Positions 32,901 to 40,925 of a stretch of 64,000 nt of DNA are shown here, piece after piece. The DNA is taken from positions 122,810,493 through 122,874,492 of the forward strand of contig CM050448.1 of the NCBI GenBank assembly GCA_027563935.2, in the 5' to 3' direction. Each line of letters opens with the position of its first letter. Position 1 is the stretch's first letter. The translations under genes were made by a program, and so were the position numbers. The DNA comes from Costus lasius (Eukaryota; Streptophyta; Magnoliopsida; Zingiberales; Costaceae). The notes under the pieces are model-generated. The model saw only the letters and a list, made by a program, of their open reading frames with translations. It was not told the origin of the DNA and did not search any database.

Positions 32901-34489
32901 CTGCTAATGAGAGCTGATACTTTGATGAAGTGGGTGTCCAAACCTTGTTGATCACACAACAGGATTTCTTATTCCATTTCACTGTTTTTCACCTAGTCTT
33001 CTAAACTTATCAGTTAGTAATCTTGCAGAATCTTTATCTGCTTCACAGTACATGATTGATACCGATTCAGTATATGTATATAATTATATAAATGTAATAT
33101 AAGGTTTAGAGCAATATTGACTGGTACCAATTTTATTGGTCAGTACTAGTAATATATATAATATAAGTATACATGTTGTATTGACCTTGTACTAGTACTT
33201 GTACAAAGTAGGAATGGTATATTGTTTTTTTATTCTATTTCGTATGGTGCTATATACTAGTTTGACAATAGGTTGGTACATTGATACATACCTTAACTAA
33301 AAACCTTGGCATTGACATAGAAATATTGAACTATTGGATATTCTGGTGACCTCAAGATTTTCTGCTTTTCCATATTTTCTTTTCCACTGCTTTTGCTTCT
33401 GTTGTTTCATTGTGTTATTTGGATACATGAACAGTAAATTTTATTCTTTTTTCCTCTAGTAAATAGCAGCGATGTTTGATCCAACAATCACCATTAAGTT
33501 TTAGTGATATTTAGTTGATGGTTTTGGAAATGGGCCTTTTATAATCCCTTTTTGAATTCAATCAAGAATTAACCTCCCTTTCTGCTTGATATTAATTGCT
33601 CACTAGCTTCCTTTCTTTGTTTCAGTCTTTCAGCATTGTTTTAATTTGGCATCCTGATAGTGCTGACACATGCCAGATTCTTTTAGTTGGATATCATTTC
33701 TGGTCATTTTACTGCAGTTTGTACGAGCTTGTTTGCGTTACTCGTGTATAAATGGTTATTGATGGACGTCTTTCCACGCAAAGAGAATTTTCTTGGTCTT
33801 TTCTGCGCAATGATTAAAGAATTTGGCTATTTCTAAAAACTAACCAAAAATTGGAGTAAAGGGACATTTGGATTGATTTTAGAATCTGTACAGTAAGGTT
33901 ACCACCATTCGATGTCATTTTTTAAGATATGGAAATAACCGACCATGTGCCTCTTAATTTTAGTAAAAAAAAAAAAAAAGCACGAATCGTTTCTTCCATT
34001 GAACGTTATCTTACTTTTGAATTTGCCCGGAACATTCAGTTTTTCAATTAAGCAAACAGTAACGTTCATTATTTATATGGAAAATGATGTGTCTTCGGAC
34101 TATGTCAGTAAGATAACTTTCTTTGGTTTACTTCAGAGCTGGGTTTTGGTAATGGCAAGGCAAAGTCAATCTATGGGAAGGAGGGACATACAGGTGTCAC
34201 GATAGTGAAATTTTCGAGCACCCAAATTGGGTTGAAGGAGGCTGAGCGATTGGCAGAGTACTTTGAGAAGGACAACCATGGACGTAAAGGCTGGGCACGT
34301 GTACAAGCTTCTCAGCCTGATGATGCTGAGAAAAATCCTGCCATCGTGAAAGTGGACGACAAGACTAGCGAAAAGAGAAGGGTCTTGTATGGGCATCTAG
34401 CAACTGTATCTGATCTCCACTACGTTGATGCTGATTTGAGGAGAAAGGCTGTCATCAAGAGCCGGAGGGAACTCGACCTATCTGACTAG
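11973..34489 (+). CDS. XS-domain protein (SGS3-related family), three exons, 18.3-kb first intron
   Basis: Exons 11973-12961, 31243-31550 and 34137-34489 join in phase (989+308+353 nt) to 549 residues plus TAG. The start is the first in-frame ATG. Residues 1-320 are Pro/Gly/Arg-rich and low in complexity. A C2H2 zinc finger follows, with C325, C328, H339 and H344; intron 1 falls in the codon just after the second Cys (R330), so the finger is split across 18 kb. The XS domain spans about 395-525 ([46 protein letters not shown]). XS domains bind RNA; the best-known members, SGS3 and the IDN2/FDM proteins, act in siRNA pathways. This protein lacks their coiled-coil and XH parts, so it belongs to the less studied XS-only group and its own role is unknown. 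Exon 1 is GC-rich; exons 2-3 are not. Retention of intron 1 would end the protein about 20 residues after the finger begins. Confidence 0.88.
12962..15515 (+). other. Intron 1 of the XS gene, part before the retroelement
   Basis: Begins with donor CAG|GTTTGG. T-rich and AT-rich intron sequence with no recognised exon; about 14100-14280 is extremely AT-rich. The open frame 15203-15445 on the minus strand shows no known domain. Confidence 0.6.
15521..17820 (-). repeat. Left LTR of the palindromic element, 2300 bp
   Basis: Read on the minus strand it starts TGTTACACACCG at 17820 and ends GGCGTGACA at 15521. It is preceded at 17821 onward by a purine-rich GGAAGTAAA, the likely polypurine tract. 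It contains a C13 homopolymer at 16265-16277 that is G18 in the other LTR. Open frames at 16972-17734 are proline/arginine-rich, lie in the LTR and do not look like genes. Confidence 0.9.
17912..18571 (-). pseudogene. Integrase C-terminal region and chromodomain, left arm
   Basis: Two open pieces: 18571-18122 ([49 protein letters not shown]) is the integrase C-terminal/GPY-F-type module. 18097-17912 ([29 protein letters not shown]) is a chromodomain, which in chromoviruses steers integration to marked chromatin. A stop codon separates them. These are parts of a dead polyprotein. Confidence 0.85.
18624..19355 (-). pseudogene. Integrase zinc-binding and catalytic core, left arm (broken)
   Basis: 19355-19101 carries the HHCC zinc-binding module ([28 protein letters not shown]). 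After stops and frame changes, 18968-18624 carries the core with ISDRDPRF and FHPQTNGQ. The conserved Glu that follows in GQSE is Lys here (GQSKQ), which removes the third catalytic acid of the DDE triad. The right arm lacks most of this core through a deletion. Confidence 0.85.
19368..20750 (-). pseudogene. Reverse transcriptase-RNase H, left arm (inactive)
   Basis: 20750-19698 reads from [16 protein letters not shown] through [17 protein letters not shown] to the RNase H start [13 protein letters not shown] and ends at a stop. 19667-19368 continues with the RNase H tail/connection ([18 protein letters not shown]). The RT catalytic FIDD box reads FIDN, a predicted loss of the second metal-binding Asp. 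The right arm retains FIDD. Part of this frame (up to 20552) is duplicated as the reverse complement in the right arm. Confidence 0.9.
20754..21620 (-). pseudogene. Retropepsin and RT N-terminal linker of the retroelement
   Basis: Contains the aspartic protease signature [12 protein letters not shown] with both ordinary active-site residues present, followed by the linker ending [18 protein letters not shown] that precedes RT. It lies almost wholly in the single-copy loop between the palindrome arms, so it has no inverted partner. A stop separates it from the RT frame. Confidence 0.85.
21660..22243 (-). pseudogene. gag C-terminal half with zinc knuckle
   Basis: 22202-21660 encodes the gag region ([26 protein letters not shown]) and a CCHC zinc knuckle [15 protein letters not shown], then a stop. 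Upstream up to about 22243 the gag sequence continues in other frames (TTCGATTGGGATGTC and so on), so a frameshift is present. Gag stops abruptly where the right arm begins; the N-terminal half, primer site and 5' LTR are absent. Confidence 0.8.
22243..22248. other. Palindrome switch point (gag-to-RT junction)
   Basis: Left of 22243 the sequence is gag on the minus strand. From about 22249 (CTTCGGTCAAGATATCATCA) it is RT on the plus strand, matching 20547 leftwards on the other strand. The six shared bases ATCAAT are explicable from either side (gag reading or RT reading), so a short microhomology of up to about 6 nt sits at the switch. Confidence 0.7.
22244..23370 (+). pseudogene. Reverse transcriptase-RNase H, right arm (broken)
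   Basis: Mirror copy of the left-arm RT. 22291-22509 includes [17 protein letters not shown] and an intact FIDDILIYS box, then a TAA. 22564-22776 has lost about 39 bp in frame (13 residues around [11 protein letters not shown] in the other arm), followed by another stop. 22780-23370 is RNase H with [13 protein letters not shown]. Differences from the left arm are mostly C/T and G/A changes. Confidence 0.88.
23371..24290 (+). pseudogene. Integrase remnant and chromodomain, right arm
   Basis: After the RNase H tail the sequence jumps at about 23431 from the start of the integrase zinc module (RLCVP) straight to the HPQTNGQ region, deleting the catalytic core (about 0.5 kb compared with the left arm). 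A short GCCT is shared by both break sites. 23677-24141 is the intact integrase C-terminal module ([22 protein letters not shown]), followed by a chromodomain broken by stops ([21 protein letters not shown]). Confidence 0.85.
24417..26438 (+). repeat. Right LTR of the palindromic element, 2022 bp
   Basis: Begins TGTTACACACCG after a purine-rich GGTGGAAGTAAA and ends GGGGCGTGACA at 26438, next to the TGAGG duplication. It is about 280 bp shorter than the left LTR; most of the difference is one deletion near 24837, where the left LTR has an extra block (about 17130-17380). It contains a G18 run at 25679-25696. Confidence 0.9.
26444..28514 (+). other. Intron 1 of the XS gene, between the two elements
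   Basis: No recognised coding region. The main structure is the diverged direct duplication listed separately (26600-27320). A shorter pair of related phrases with TTTAACCCAACACT(T/G)TCATGA occurs near 28216 and 28457. The minus-strand open frame 27879-28112 has no known domain. Confidence 0.55.
26600..27320. repeat. Diverged direct repeat, copies of about 320 bp
   Basis: 26618-26930 and 27001-27325 share ordered blocks: ACCACATTGTGGTA, AGATAACTTTGTTGT, TATTCGGGTTGA, CTTGCTCTAGATTTATTTGT, TCATCAAGATAG, TCTTAGACACT, GATGAGGAATTT. Identity looks around 75-80 percent by eye. Origin unknown: an old tandem duplication or two copies of one repeat. Confidence 0.7.
28517..29315. mobile_element. Foldback/Mutator-like non-autonomous element with long TIRs
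   Basis: About 90-100 bp at the left (GCACAGCCCCC, then GGATTC, AGAACGTGT, GCAAATCTCAAGAAAA) recur inverted at 29315 leftwards with about 85 percent identity. The interior is built of nested hairpins: a perfect 12-bp stem at 28770-28781/28787-28798, a 40-bp stem at 28801-28840/28865-28905, and repeats of GTGGATGCTGTATCCACGAT at about 29140. No transposase is coded. I could not find matching flanking 9-bp duplications, so the exact ends and the superfamily (MULE or foldback) are uncertain. Confidence 0.7.
29316..31242 (+). other. Intron 1 of the XS gene, last part
   Basis: AT-rich intron sequence without a recognised gene, ending in the acceptor TTACAG at 31242. Nothing structured was noticed in it. 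Confidence 0.6.
31551..34136 (+). other. Intron 2 of the XS gene
   Basis: Donor CAAG|GTACAT, acceptor TACTTCAG. No exon recognised. About 32740-33300 contains a dispersed AT-rich repeat with TTGTACTAGTACTTGTAC and ATAATATAAG blocks; related phrases recur near 26500, 54150, 56900 and 58700, suggesting a small MITE family. Confidence 0.6.
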
Positions 34490-36720
34490 CGCAACGCGTT
34501 GTTTACATTCTAGATTTGACTACCCCTTTGCAATGAAGGTAAAACATGTTAATGTTTAATGAAATTTAGAAAAGATGGTACTTGGCTAGGATACTTGGAT
34601 CAAATAGACTACTGTGATAGTCTCCAAGTTCCATATCTGCCATAGCCTTTGCCTAGGATGTAGATGCAACGCTTTAGTTAATTTTATTAATTTAATCACT
34701 CTGCTATTGAAAAGTTGTCTGATCATCCATTAGACATCTCTTTTTGTGTTTTCCTGTTCCAGTTTGCTAACTTGCCCCTCCAGGGAATTATTTATTGTGC
34801 CGGAATCTAATGGCATTTGTCACTTGCAAAATAATTCAATTTTGTGCAATGCGGTAATGGTTGTGCCACTATTGCGGTTACTGAAGTGTCTAAAATTTTG
34901 TGCTTGTGTGTAACAATATTGGAAATGACTTATTGATGCATTGTACAATGAACGGTTCTCGTCAGCATTACTTGCTTGGGTTAATTTTTGTACGGTGGCT
35001 TGGCAGCGTAAAATTTTTAAGCAGGGCTCTCGTAATAAGATAAAAAAGTTATACTTTAAATTTAAGAAATTCTACCTTACTCTAAGACACTGCATAACAT
35101 TTTTAAGCGGGGCTTCGCTTAATAGTTTTTTTCCGGTTTGACATGTTGAGAACAACGAATCAAGACAGTTGTATGACGTTTTAATTTTATTTTATTTTTG
35201 TCGAAATGTTTGAATTTACTTTATCGTTTTGCATTGCGCGCTTTATTACCAAGCTAACTTTTTCTCACATTTTTTTCTTCTATTTTATTGGATAGAAGGA
35301 ATCATATTAAATTGAGACACCATATCTCAACTATGAACGTCAGGTTCGATGTTGAATTGATGTAAGATCTTATGAATTTGTTGATTTGAATTGTTAGACC
35401 CTTGATGTGAGGTTTAGACTGTAAAGAAATTGGTTTAGGTTTCTTAACTTTAAATTGCAGCGCTATTCCAAGGTTACTTTCAATATGTAACTGAAAGAAT
35501 TTGGCAATGTGCTGATAGGTTTTAAGCAAATTGAGAAAGCAGAAGGTTAATGTGAAAATAACCCAATATAATACCTTGCTCCACTTAGCCCTATTTGTCT
35601 TTCACCAGTCTGGTATTTAGTATGAAAAAGGCTTTGGTTTTAAGAGTTCATTTGACACTAACGCAGGTCTAGCTTAGCTCAGCAGTTAATGTGGCACATT
35701 TGTATGGCTAGTTTAGTGGCATCAGACACAACTTTCCTCTGATCAATTTATCAATTGACTGATCCAGTGACAAACAAATTCTAATCATTTTGCTAGTTGA
35801 TTAGCTCCATTGGTAGAGTACTCAAAATCTTGTCCCGAACCGATTAGAAGGTCCTGAACCGATTAGAACGGTTCGGCCATATTACAAACCGTTCCCGAAC
35901 CAAAAAATCGATTAATCGGTTAACTGGTTTTTTGGTTCGGTTAACCACGATTTTTGGTTAACCGATTAAGAAAAATATTTCTCCAATAATATTAAATATA
36001 AAATATATAAAATATAAAATATGTAAAATAATTAATTTTTAGATTGTAGTCAATAGGTTTCGAACTCATAACCAACTATCTTATAAAATAATGTCTAACC
36101 ATTGTACTAAATGAACAATCAATTTATAAATTTAGGTTATATATACATATATTCGGTCGGTTCGGTTAACCGGTGAAATTTTTTTCCCCGAATCGTAACC
36201 GAACCGAACCATAAATTTATAAGTTAAAAATCGACCGTGAACCGAACCGATTAATTCGGTTAACCGTTCGAGCAGTTCAGTTCAGTCGATTAACCATGGT
36301 CTATCGATTTTTTGATTTTTTTGAACAGCCTAGTAGAGAGATCTGTGTGGTGTTCTCATTTGGCTGAGTGATCTTTTGCTTTTTGTTTGTTAATATATGT
36401 TGTCTATTGTTTATTTATGGTGGTTGCCTATGTAAAGTTTTGTCATCTTTCATTCTTTCCGTTTGCAAGTTTGATTGTGTTGATGTCGGTGTTTTCACTT
36501 TTATCATCCCTATAAATTAACTTTTGTTGTATGTTTTTGCATCAAACTTGTATCACAACTTGTATCATTCCCCATAAAAAAATTGCATTACTTTGGCATC
36601 CTAGCAAGCTTATTTATAGTCTCAACATGCTATGGTCTTCCAGTTTTGAGAATGAATATAAGCTAAAAACACTTCATGATTGCAAGTGAGGTCAATTTTG
36701 GTTGACCCTCCAAGCACTTC
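34490..36720. other. 3' flank of the XS gene and intergenic spacer
   Basis: Contains the XS 3'UTR and otherwise AT-rich sequence without genes. The only structured part is the GGTTCGGTTAACC-rich element at about 35820-36335. Confidence 0.55.
35814..36336. mobile_element. hAT-type MITE-like element rich in (G)AACCGA/TCGGTT
   Basis: Dense, inverted GAACCGATTA / CGGTTAACCG motifs occupy both ends around an AT-rich centre. The right end read inward begins TAGGCTGTTCAAAA, like hAT termini; the left end TAGAGTACTCAAAA is a weaker match. Flanking 8-bp duplications do not match at these limits, so boundaries are approximate. The hAT element at 49530 uses the same kind of repeat. Confidence 0.5.
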
Positions 36721-37377
36721 ATGATTGCAAGTGTGCAGAGGCTTATAAACGACAAAACGAAGGATCAACATCACGGCCCTCAGGCGGCTAAGGGCTCCAC
36801 GCGGAACCCGTGGCGAGCGATACGGCCTCGACGCGGAACGACTAGGAGACGAGATCGGCTTATCCGACTCGTACTTCGAACGGGTGAACTCGTCGGTACG
36901 ACAAAGAGCGCCGCGTACGACCAAAATGGAACAGAGCAACTCAGCAGCTGCACCGTCTCCTTCTCACTCCCCACCACTTGTACCCTGCAAAAACCGCCAC
37001 ATGCTCTCGGCAATCTCGCGTCACAGAAATCGGGGATCTTTCCGAGAGCGGATTCTTCGTTCACGTCGATCGAGTCGGTTCGCCCTGAAAGAAAGATGGC
37101 GCCTTGATGTATTTTTCAATCAAAAAGTAAGGATTAGAACGTCTTTTTTGTTCTCTACGGTTAAATGACTGAAAAAGGATGGATTTTTACGAGTTGGTCA
37201 TAGTTTCGACACTAGTTCTTGTTTTCTGTTAGCAATTTGCATGCTCTGTTATACTCAAAATCATTTCTTGCAAAGAGAAAAAGAAAGCAGAGGCGGATTT
37301 CCGGATGCTTTATTCTATGCCTTTTACCCACTTCTGAACTTAAACTTTATCCGCCTCCTCAATTTGTTCCTGACACG
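36721..37377 (+). other. Putative leader and promoter of the FLZ gene, with a 5'UTR intron
   Basis: A CpG-rich block (36770-37110) is followed by a donor-like AAAAA|GTAAGG at about 37130 and an acceptor TTCTGTTAG at about 37231, then the leader to the ATG at 37378. Open frames in the block match nothing known. The CpG density stands out from its surroundings, as expected of a once active promoter. Confidence 0.4.
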
Positions 37378-38711
37378 ATGCGACGGGAGAGGTCCAGGGA
37401 AAAGGGGGTGACGGCAATTGATCCCACTTCTCCAAGCTTCTTTTTTGACTACTCCGCAAGCAGATCCATGGCGAAGCCATTCACAGCCAGTAACTGGAGC
37501 AAGCACCACATCTGGGACAATAACAGTGGCTCAAGAGCCATCGGTCTCGGCCTTGTCGACGCTCTGAGCAATGAGGGAACTGGCGCCGGGTACGGAACGG
37601 TGGTGTTTGGGTCTCAGCTCAAGACTAAGAATCCGCAGATTCCTCCTCCATTGATGGACTGCGGCAACTTGTTCATGGAGATGGAACTGTCTGAGGACTA
37701 CACTTGCGTGATCTATCACGGGCCGAATCCCAAAAAAACTCACATCTTTGAGAACAACTGCATAATAGAGAGTTGCGAGAATGGAGTCCTCGCATTGAGG
37801 AAGGAGAGCAGCTCTTCGGACGATCGTTTGGTATGTGCTACAGATGGTTCATTGAGCTGCTGTGGTTCTTGCGAGGGTGTGGGGTAGGAGATGGCGATCT
37901 TCATAAACAGGTTTGCTTGCTCTGATGATTTGAACTGCTTGCAACTTTAACTACAGCTTTTAATCTGAATTTTGTTTCTTTAGTAATTTATTGAAACCGA
38001 AAGTACTTGTTCTTAGAGTTGATTGCAGGAGGAGCTTGTACTCTGGCCTAATTGGAGTGTGTTTTGCAATAAATATTATATGATGCACTAAAAAGAATCA
38101 ATTTACCCTCATCTAATACATTCTTAATTTATTGTAATCTTGTTTAATGTTGAAAATCCAGTAGGTGTTACTACAGTGATTTGGACCATAAAAAGTGTGA
38201 AGAATGACCTCTCAAAAAAGTTGTCATTTTCAGGGGACTTGGCTGCAACTAGGCTTTAGTAGATGCTCTCGGTGCATATATGCCTATTTTTTGCTCTCCC
38301 TGATGTGTAGTTCTTAATAAATCAGACATATCCACAGCTTTGATCAAGTCTGGTTTATTGGCTGCAGCCATTTCATAAATTTCAAAAGAATTTGCCCGTG
38401 GCTGCAATCAGTGATCATGACTTTTCTGGCCATTGGAATGTAGAAGATGACAAGTTTTCCAGTCAATCACTCTTCAGTAAAGCCTAGTTGTTATGTACAG
38501 TCTAATTCTGGGTAGTGTGTAGAGATAAGGTTCTTACATTCTAGGCTCAGGCAAACCCAACCCCCTTCTCTTCTTCCTCATATTGAATAGTAGTACTGCG
38601 ATCTGGTTATGTATGAGTTGTTTGATCATATATTTTTCTTGCAGAGAGGCATCATGTAGTCATGTGATGCTGCGTACTGAAACAACATATGAAGCTGGCA
38701 AAAGTGTCTGA
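37378..38711 (+). pseudogene. FCS-like zinc finger (FLZ, DUF581) gene with a stop inside the finger
   Basis: From the first in-frame ATG (37378) the frame gives 169 residues with typical FLZ upstream motifs: IGLGLVDALSNE, GTVVFGSQLK, and MELSEDYTCVIYHGPNPKKTHIFENNCIIES. The finger starts correctly (LSCCGSC), but the reading frame then hits TAG at 37885-37887, where the family normally has Gln or a similar residue. It continues in frame with IFINR up to a proper donor at 37911. A second exon from about 38645 (AG|AGAGGCATC) gives a weak match to the finger's second half (EASCSH) and a TGA at 38709. FLZ proteins are SnRK1-interacting adaptors; without the second half of the finger this product should not bind. 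Most likely a pseudogene, or an allele-specific nonsense mutation. Confidence 0.7.
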
Positions 38712-39813
38712 AATCAGCATGTCATCTTCCTGAGCTAAAAACTTCGAACTTTACTGTGTGTGTTTCCTAGTTTAATCTCTCTTTTTTTTTACTTGCAACT
38801 TTTACGGGGTTAAATCAGGATTTTGGTTGCAATAGTGTGAATTTTGTAAGATACGTAAGCGTCAATGATCGGTTTGGATGATAGTGTTGAGGTAAATTTA
38901 CTTTTGTGGTTGGGAAACAATAATGAATCTCAGTAAATCAGTGTTTTATTCCTTAGTTGTAACATAACAAGTTACGCAGAAAAAAATAATAATAAACAAA
39001 CTCTGAAATTCCATGCTCCAACAAATAGCGAAACTAAGCAATTACAACAGAGGATTTAGATTAAGCTACCACTGTGAAAAGCAATATAGTATTCTTCTTA
39101 ATCTCTTCCTTTTTCAATCAAATGTAACGAAACCAAGAAAACAGTACAAACTGATGAGTGTTGAAGTATGTACTAGCACTGTATCATCTGAACACGAATG
39201 TAGGCGAATAGGAGTGAATTAAAAAAATAGAGAATAGAGAATAAATGTCGGAACGTGCCTGAAAATTTGTGGCTCATGCAGTGTTTTGTAATCAGAGTAG
39301 TTCAAATCTCAATTCAAAAGTTACCGCTAAATATTACAAACTGGAATCAAAATGCTTCCACATGTAAATAGGAGAAAACCAGCAGACATTACCGTAAGGG
39401 TCGGCCAAAAAAAAATCCGACAAGAAATTCTAGTCATTATTGAGACAGCAGCAGTGTCTCTTCACTGATCATTCTCCTATGAATTGGTATGTCATCCAAA
39501 AATTTTGCAAAACAGATGATAGAAGTCAAAACCAACTATTTATCTTCACTTCCAAGCACAGATGTTTGCTCCCTCTCTAAAAGCTACTTGTCATGATGCA
39601 TATTGAAATATAGAGGGAAATATTTTCCAATGGCCAATCACAACCCAGGACTTAGATATATAGCTTTTTCTAAGCTGATAGCAATAGGGCAACACAGAAA
39701 TAAAGAAGCCCGGATATGACATATTACAACCCAAGAAAAAAAAGAAGAGATTCTAGTCCTCATTTTTTTCAATAAGAGGGAAGAAGCTACCAACTTAGCG
39801 CACAAAACAAGAA
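37912..39813. other. Spacer between the FLZ and F-box/kelch genes (convergent)
   Basis: Holds the decayed FLZ intron and tail, then the two 3'UTR regions. AT-rich; no other gene recognised. Confidence 0.5.
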
Positions 39814-40857
39814 CTAGATTCTGAGCACTGCACACCCTAGTATACTACCACAGCAATGTGTCATGGGCGATACCCGGCGCCAAGCAGGCCTCTCGCTCTG
39901 AACATTCAAGGCATCAACATCAGATAGCTGCTTAATGCACTGATTTCTGGGACCAGGACCGATGACCCCACCAAATATATAGATCTCATCCCCCACTCCA
40001 ATCATCCCAAAACCAATTCGGCTTTGGAACTCTGATGCATATGAAACCACCCTATCAGGTAAACTTTCTCCACATTGTTTGTAGATGCAGCCATTGCTCA
40101 GAACATATAGCTCTCCGCGAACCACAGCCATTGGACCCTGGAGCCAACCATAGTCTGCGACGTCCCACAGTTTGCCACCATCCTCCAGTATCTGTACTGT
40201 TGACAATCCCTTGTGCAATACATGCATCTTACCTCCAATGACCACCCCAGAACACGCAGAACTATGGGAGTGTCTCAGATTAGGAAGGGGCTCCCATGTG
40301 TCCATTTGAGGATCATAGATCTCAGCATTTGTTATTGATTCTCGACAGTTAGTGAAACCCCCTGCTACAACAATCTTGTCATCCACTGCACAGCAGGCAA
40401 ACATTGCACGGCGGACGAGCATGGGGGCTCGTCGTGCCCACTCACACCGAAGTGGGTCATATGACCACACCTCATTACTAGCAAAGATTCGATCATGATC
40501 TCCCGTCAGTGGGTCAACTCTATCACTGCCGCCTCCAATTATAAAGAGCTTTCCACCAACTGAAGCAGCACCAAACCGAGCAAGGTGCCGGATTTCTGAG
40601 GGCATAACTGGAAGTGTCATCCAATGGTCTTGCAGAGGGTGATAAAGCTGCCAAACGTTCTCAGGCTCAAATGCCAAGGCACAAAGTAACTCTTCAGAAG
40701 CCCCAACTTCATGACGTGTTTTATGGATCTCCGGACTTCGAAGAGCAGATCTCCACGAACGACAAACAAGCTGCAACTGTGGATGAAAGTAGAAGGGCAC
40801 GCGTGCGAGACACTGAATAGCAACTTCATCCGGGAGACCGTCAATGAGAGGAGACAT
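39814..40857 (-). CDS. SKIP30: F-box/kelch-repeat protein, SKIP30 type
   Basis: Single coding exon of 347 residues, the usual SKIP30 length. An N-terminal F-box (about residues 6-46, DGLPDEVAIQCLARVP ... QLVCRSWRSALRS) is followed by kelch repeats (about 90-330) with the family phrases IRHLARFGA, LFIIGGGSD, GDHD, AMFACCAV, KIVVAGGFT, HVLHKGLSTVQ and SDVDAL. The F-box docks on ASK/SKP1 in SCF ubiquitin ligases and the kelch propeller selects the substrate, which is not known for this subgroup. The frame is intact. An acceptor (AATTTTTCAG) at 40926 shows a 5'UTR intron. The first exon is not close by; a candidate lies at 56464-56780, which would put the Reina-like retroelement inside the 5'UTR intron. 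Confidence 0.92.
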   Translation of the reverse strand: MSPLIDGLPDEVAIQCLARVPFYFHPQLQLVCRSWRSALRSPEIHKTRHEVGASEELLCALAFEPENVWQLYHPLQDHWMTLPVMPSEIRHLARFGAASVGGKLFIIGGGSDRVDPLTGDHDRIFASNEVWSYDPLRCEWARRAPMLVRRAMFACCAVDDKIVVAGGFTNCRESITNAEIYDPQMDTWEPLPNLRHSHSSACSGVVIGGKMHVLHKGLSTVQILEDGGKLWDVADYGWLQGPMAVVRGELYVLSNGCIYKQCGESLPDRVVSYASEFQSRIGFGMIGVGDEIYIFGGVIGPGPRNQCIKQLSDVDALNVQSERPAWRRVSPMTHCCGSILGCAVLRI

Positions 40858-40872
40858 AATCGCAGCAACTGT

Positions 40873-40896
40873 CTAGATAGGCAGATCCCTTGACAT
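40873..40896 (-). promoter_or_regulatory. Upstream ORF (MSRDLPI) in the SKIP30 leader
   Basis: ATG TCA AGG GAT CTG CCT ATC TAG lies in the 5'UTR between the intron acceptor (40926) and the main start (40857), ending 15 nt before it. It could dampen translation. Conservation is unknown to me. Confidence 0.45.
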
Positions 40897-40925
40897 GGTA
40901 AACTGAAACAGTTGGTTCCCTCAGC

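Noticed and set aside
35640..35700. Sequence TAGCTTAGCTCAGCAGTTAA resembling a tRNA D-arm
   Set aside because: No matching anticodon arm or T-loop GGTTCGAATCC follows; no tRNA or rRNA gene was found anywhere in the window.
35814..36336. Exact ends for the AACCGA-rich element
   Set aside because: The flanking 8-mers do not match at the best terminus guesses, so I give approximate limits and no TSD claim.
36622..37168. Overlapping frames around the CpG-rich block
   Set aside because: No domain; interpreted as promoter and leader of the FLZ gene.
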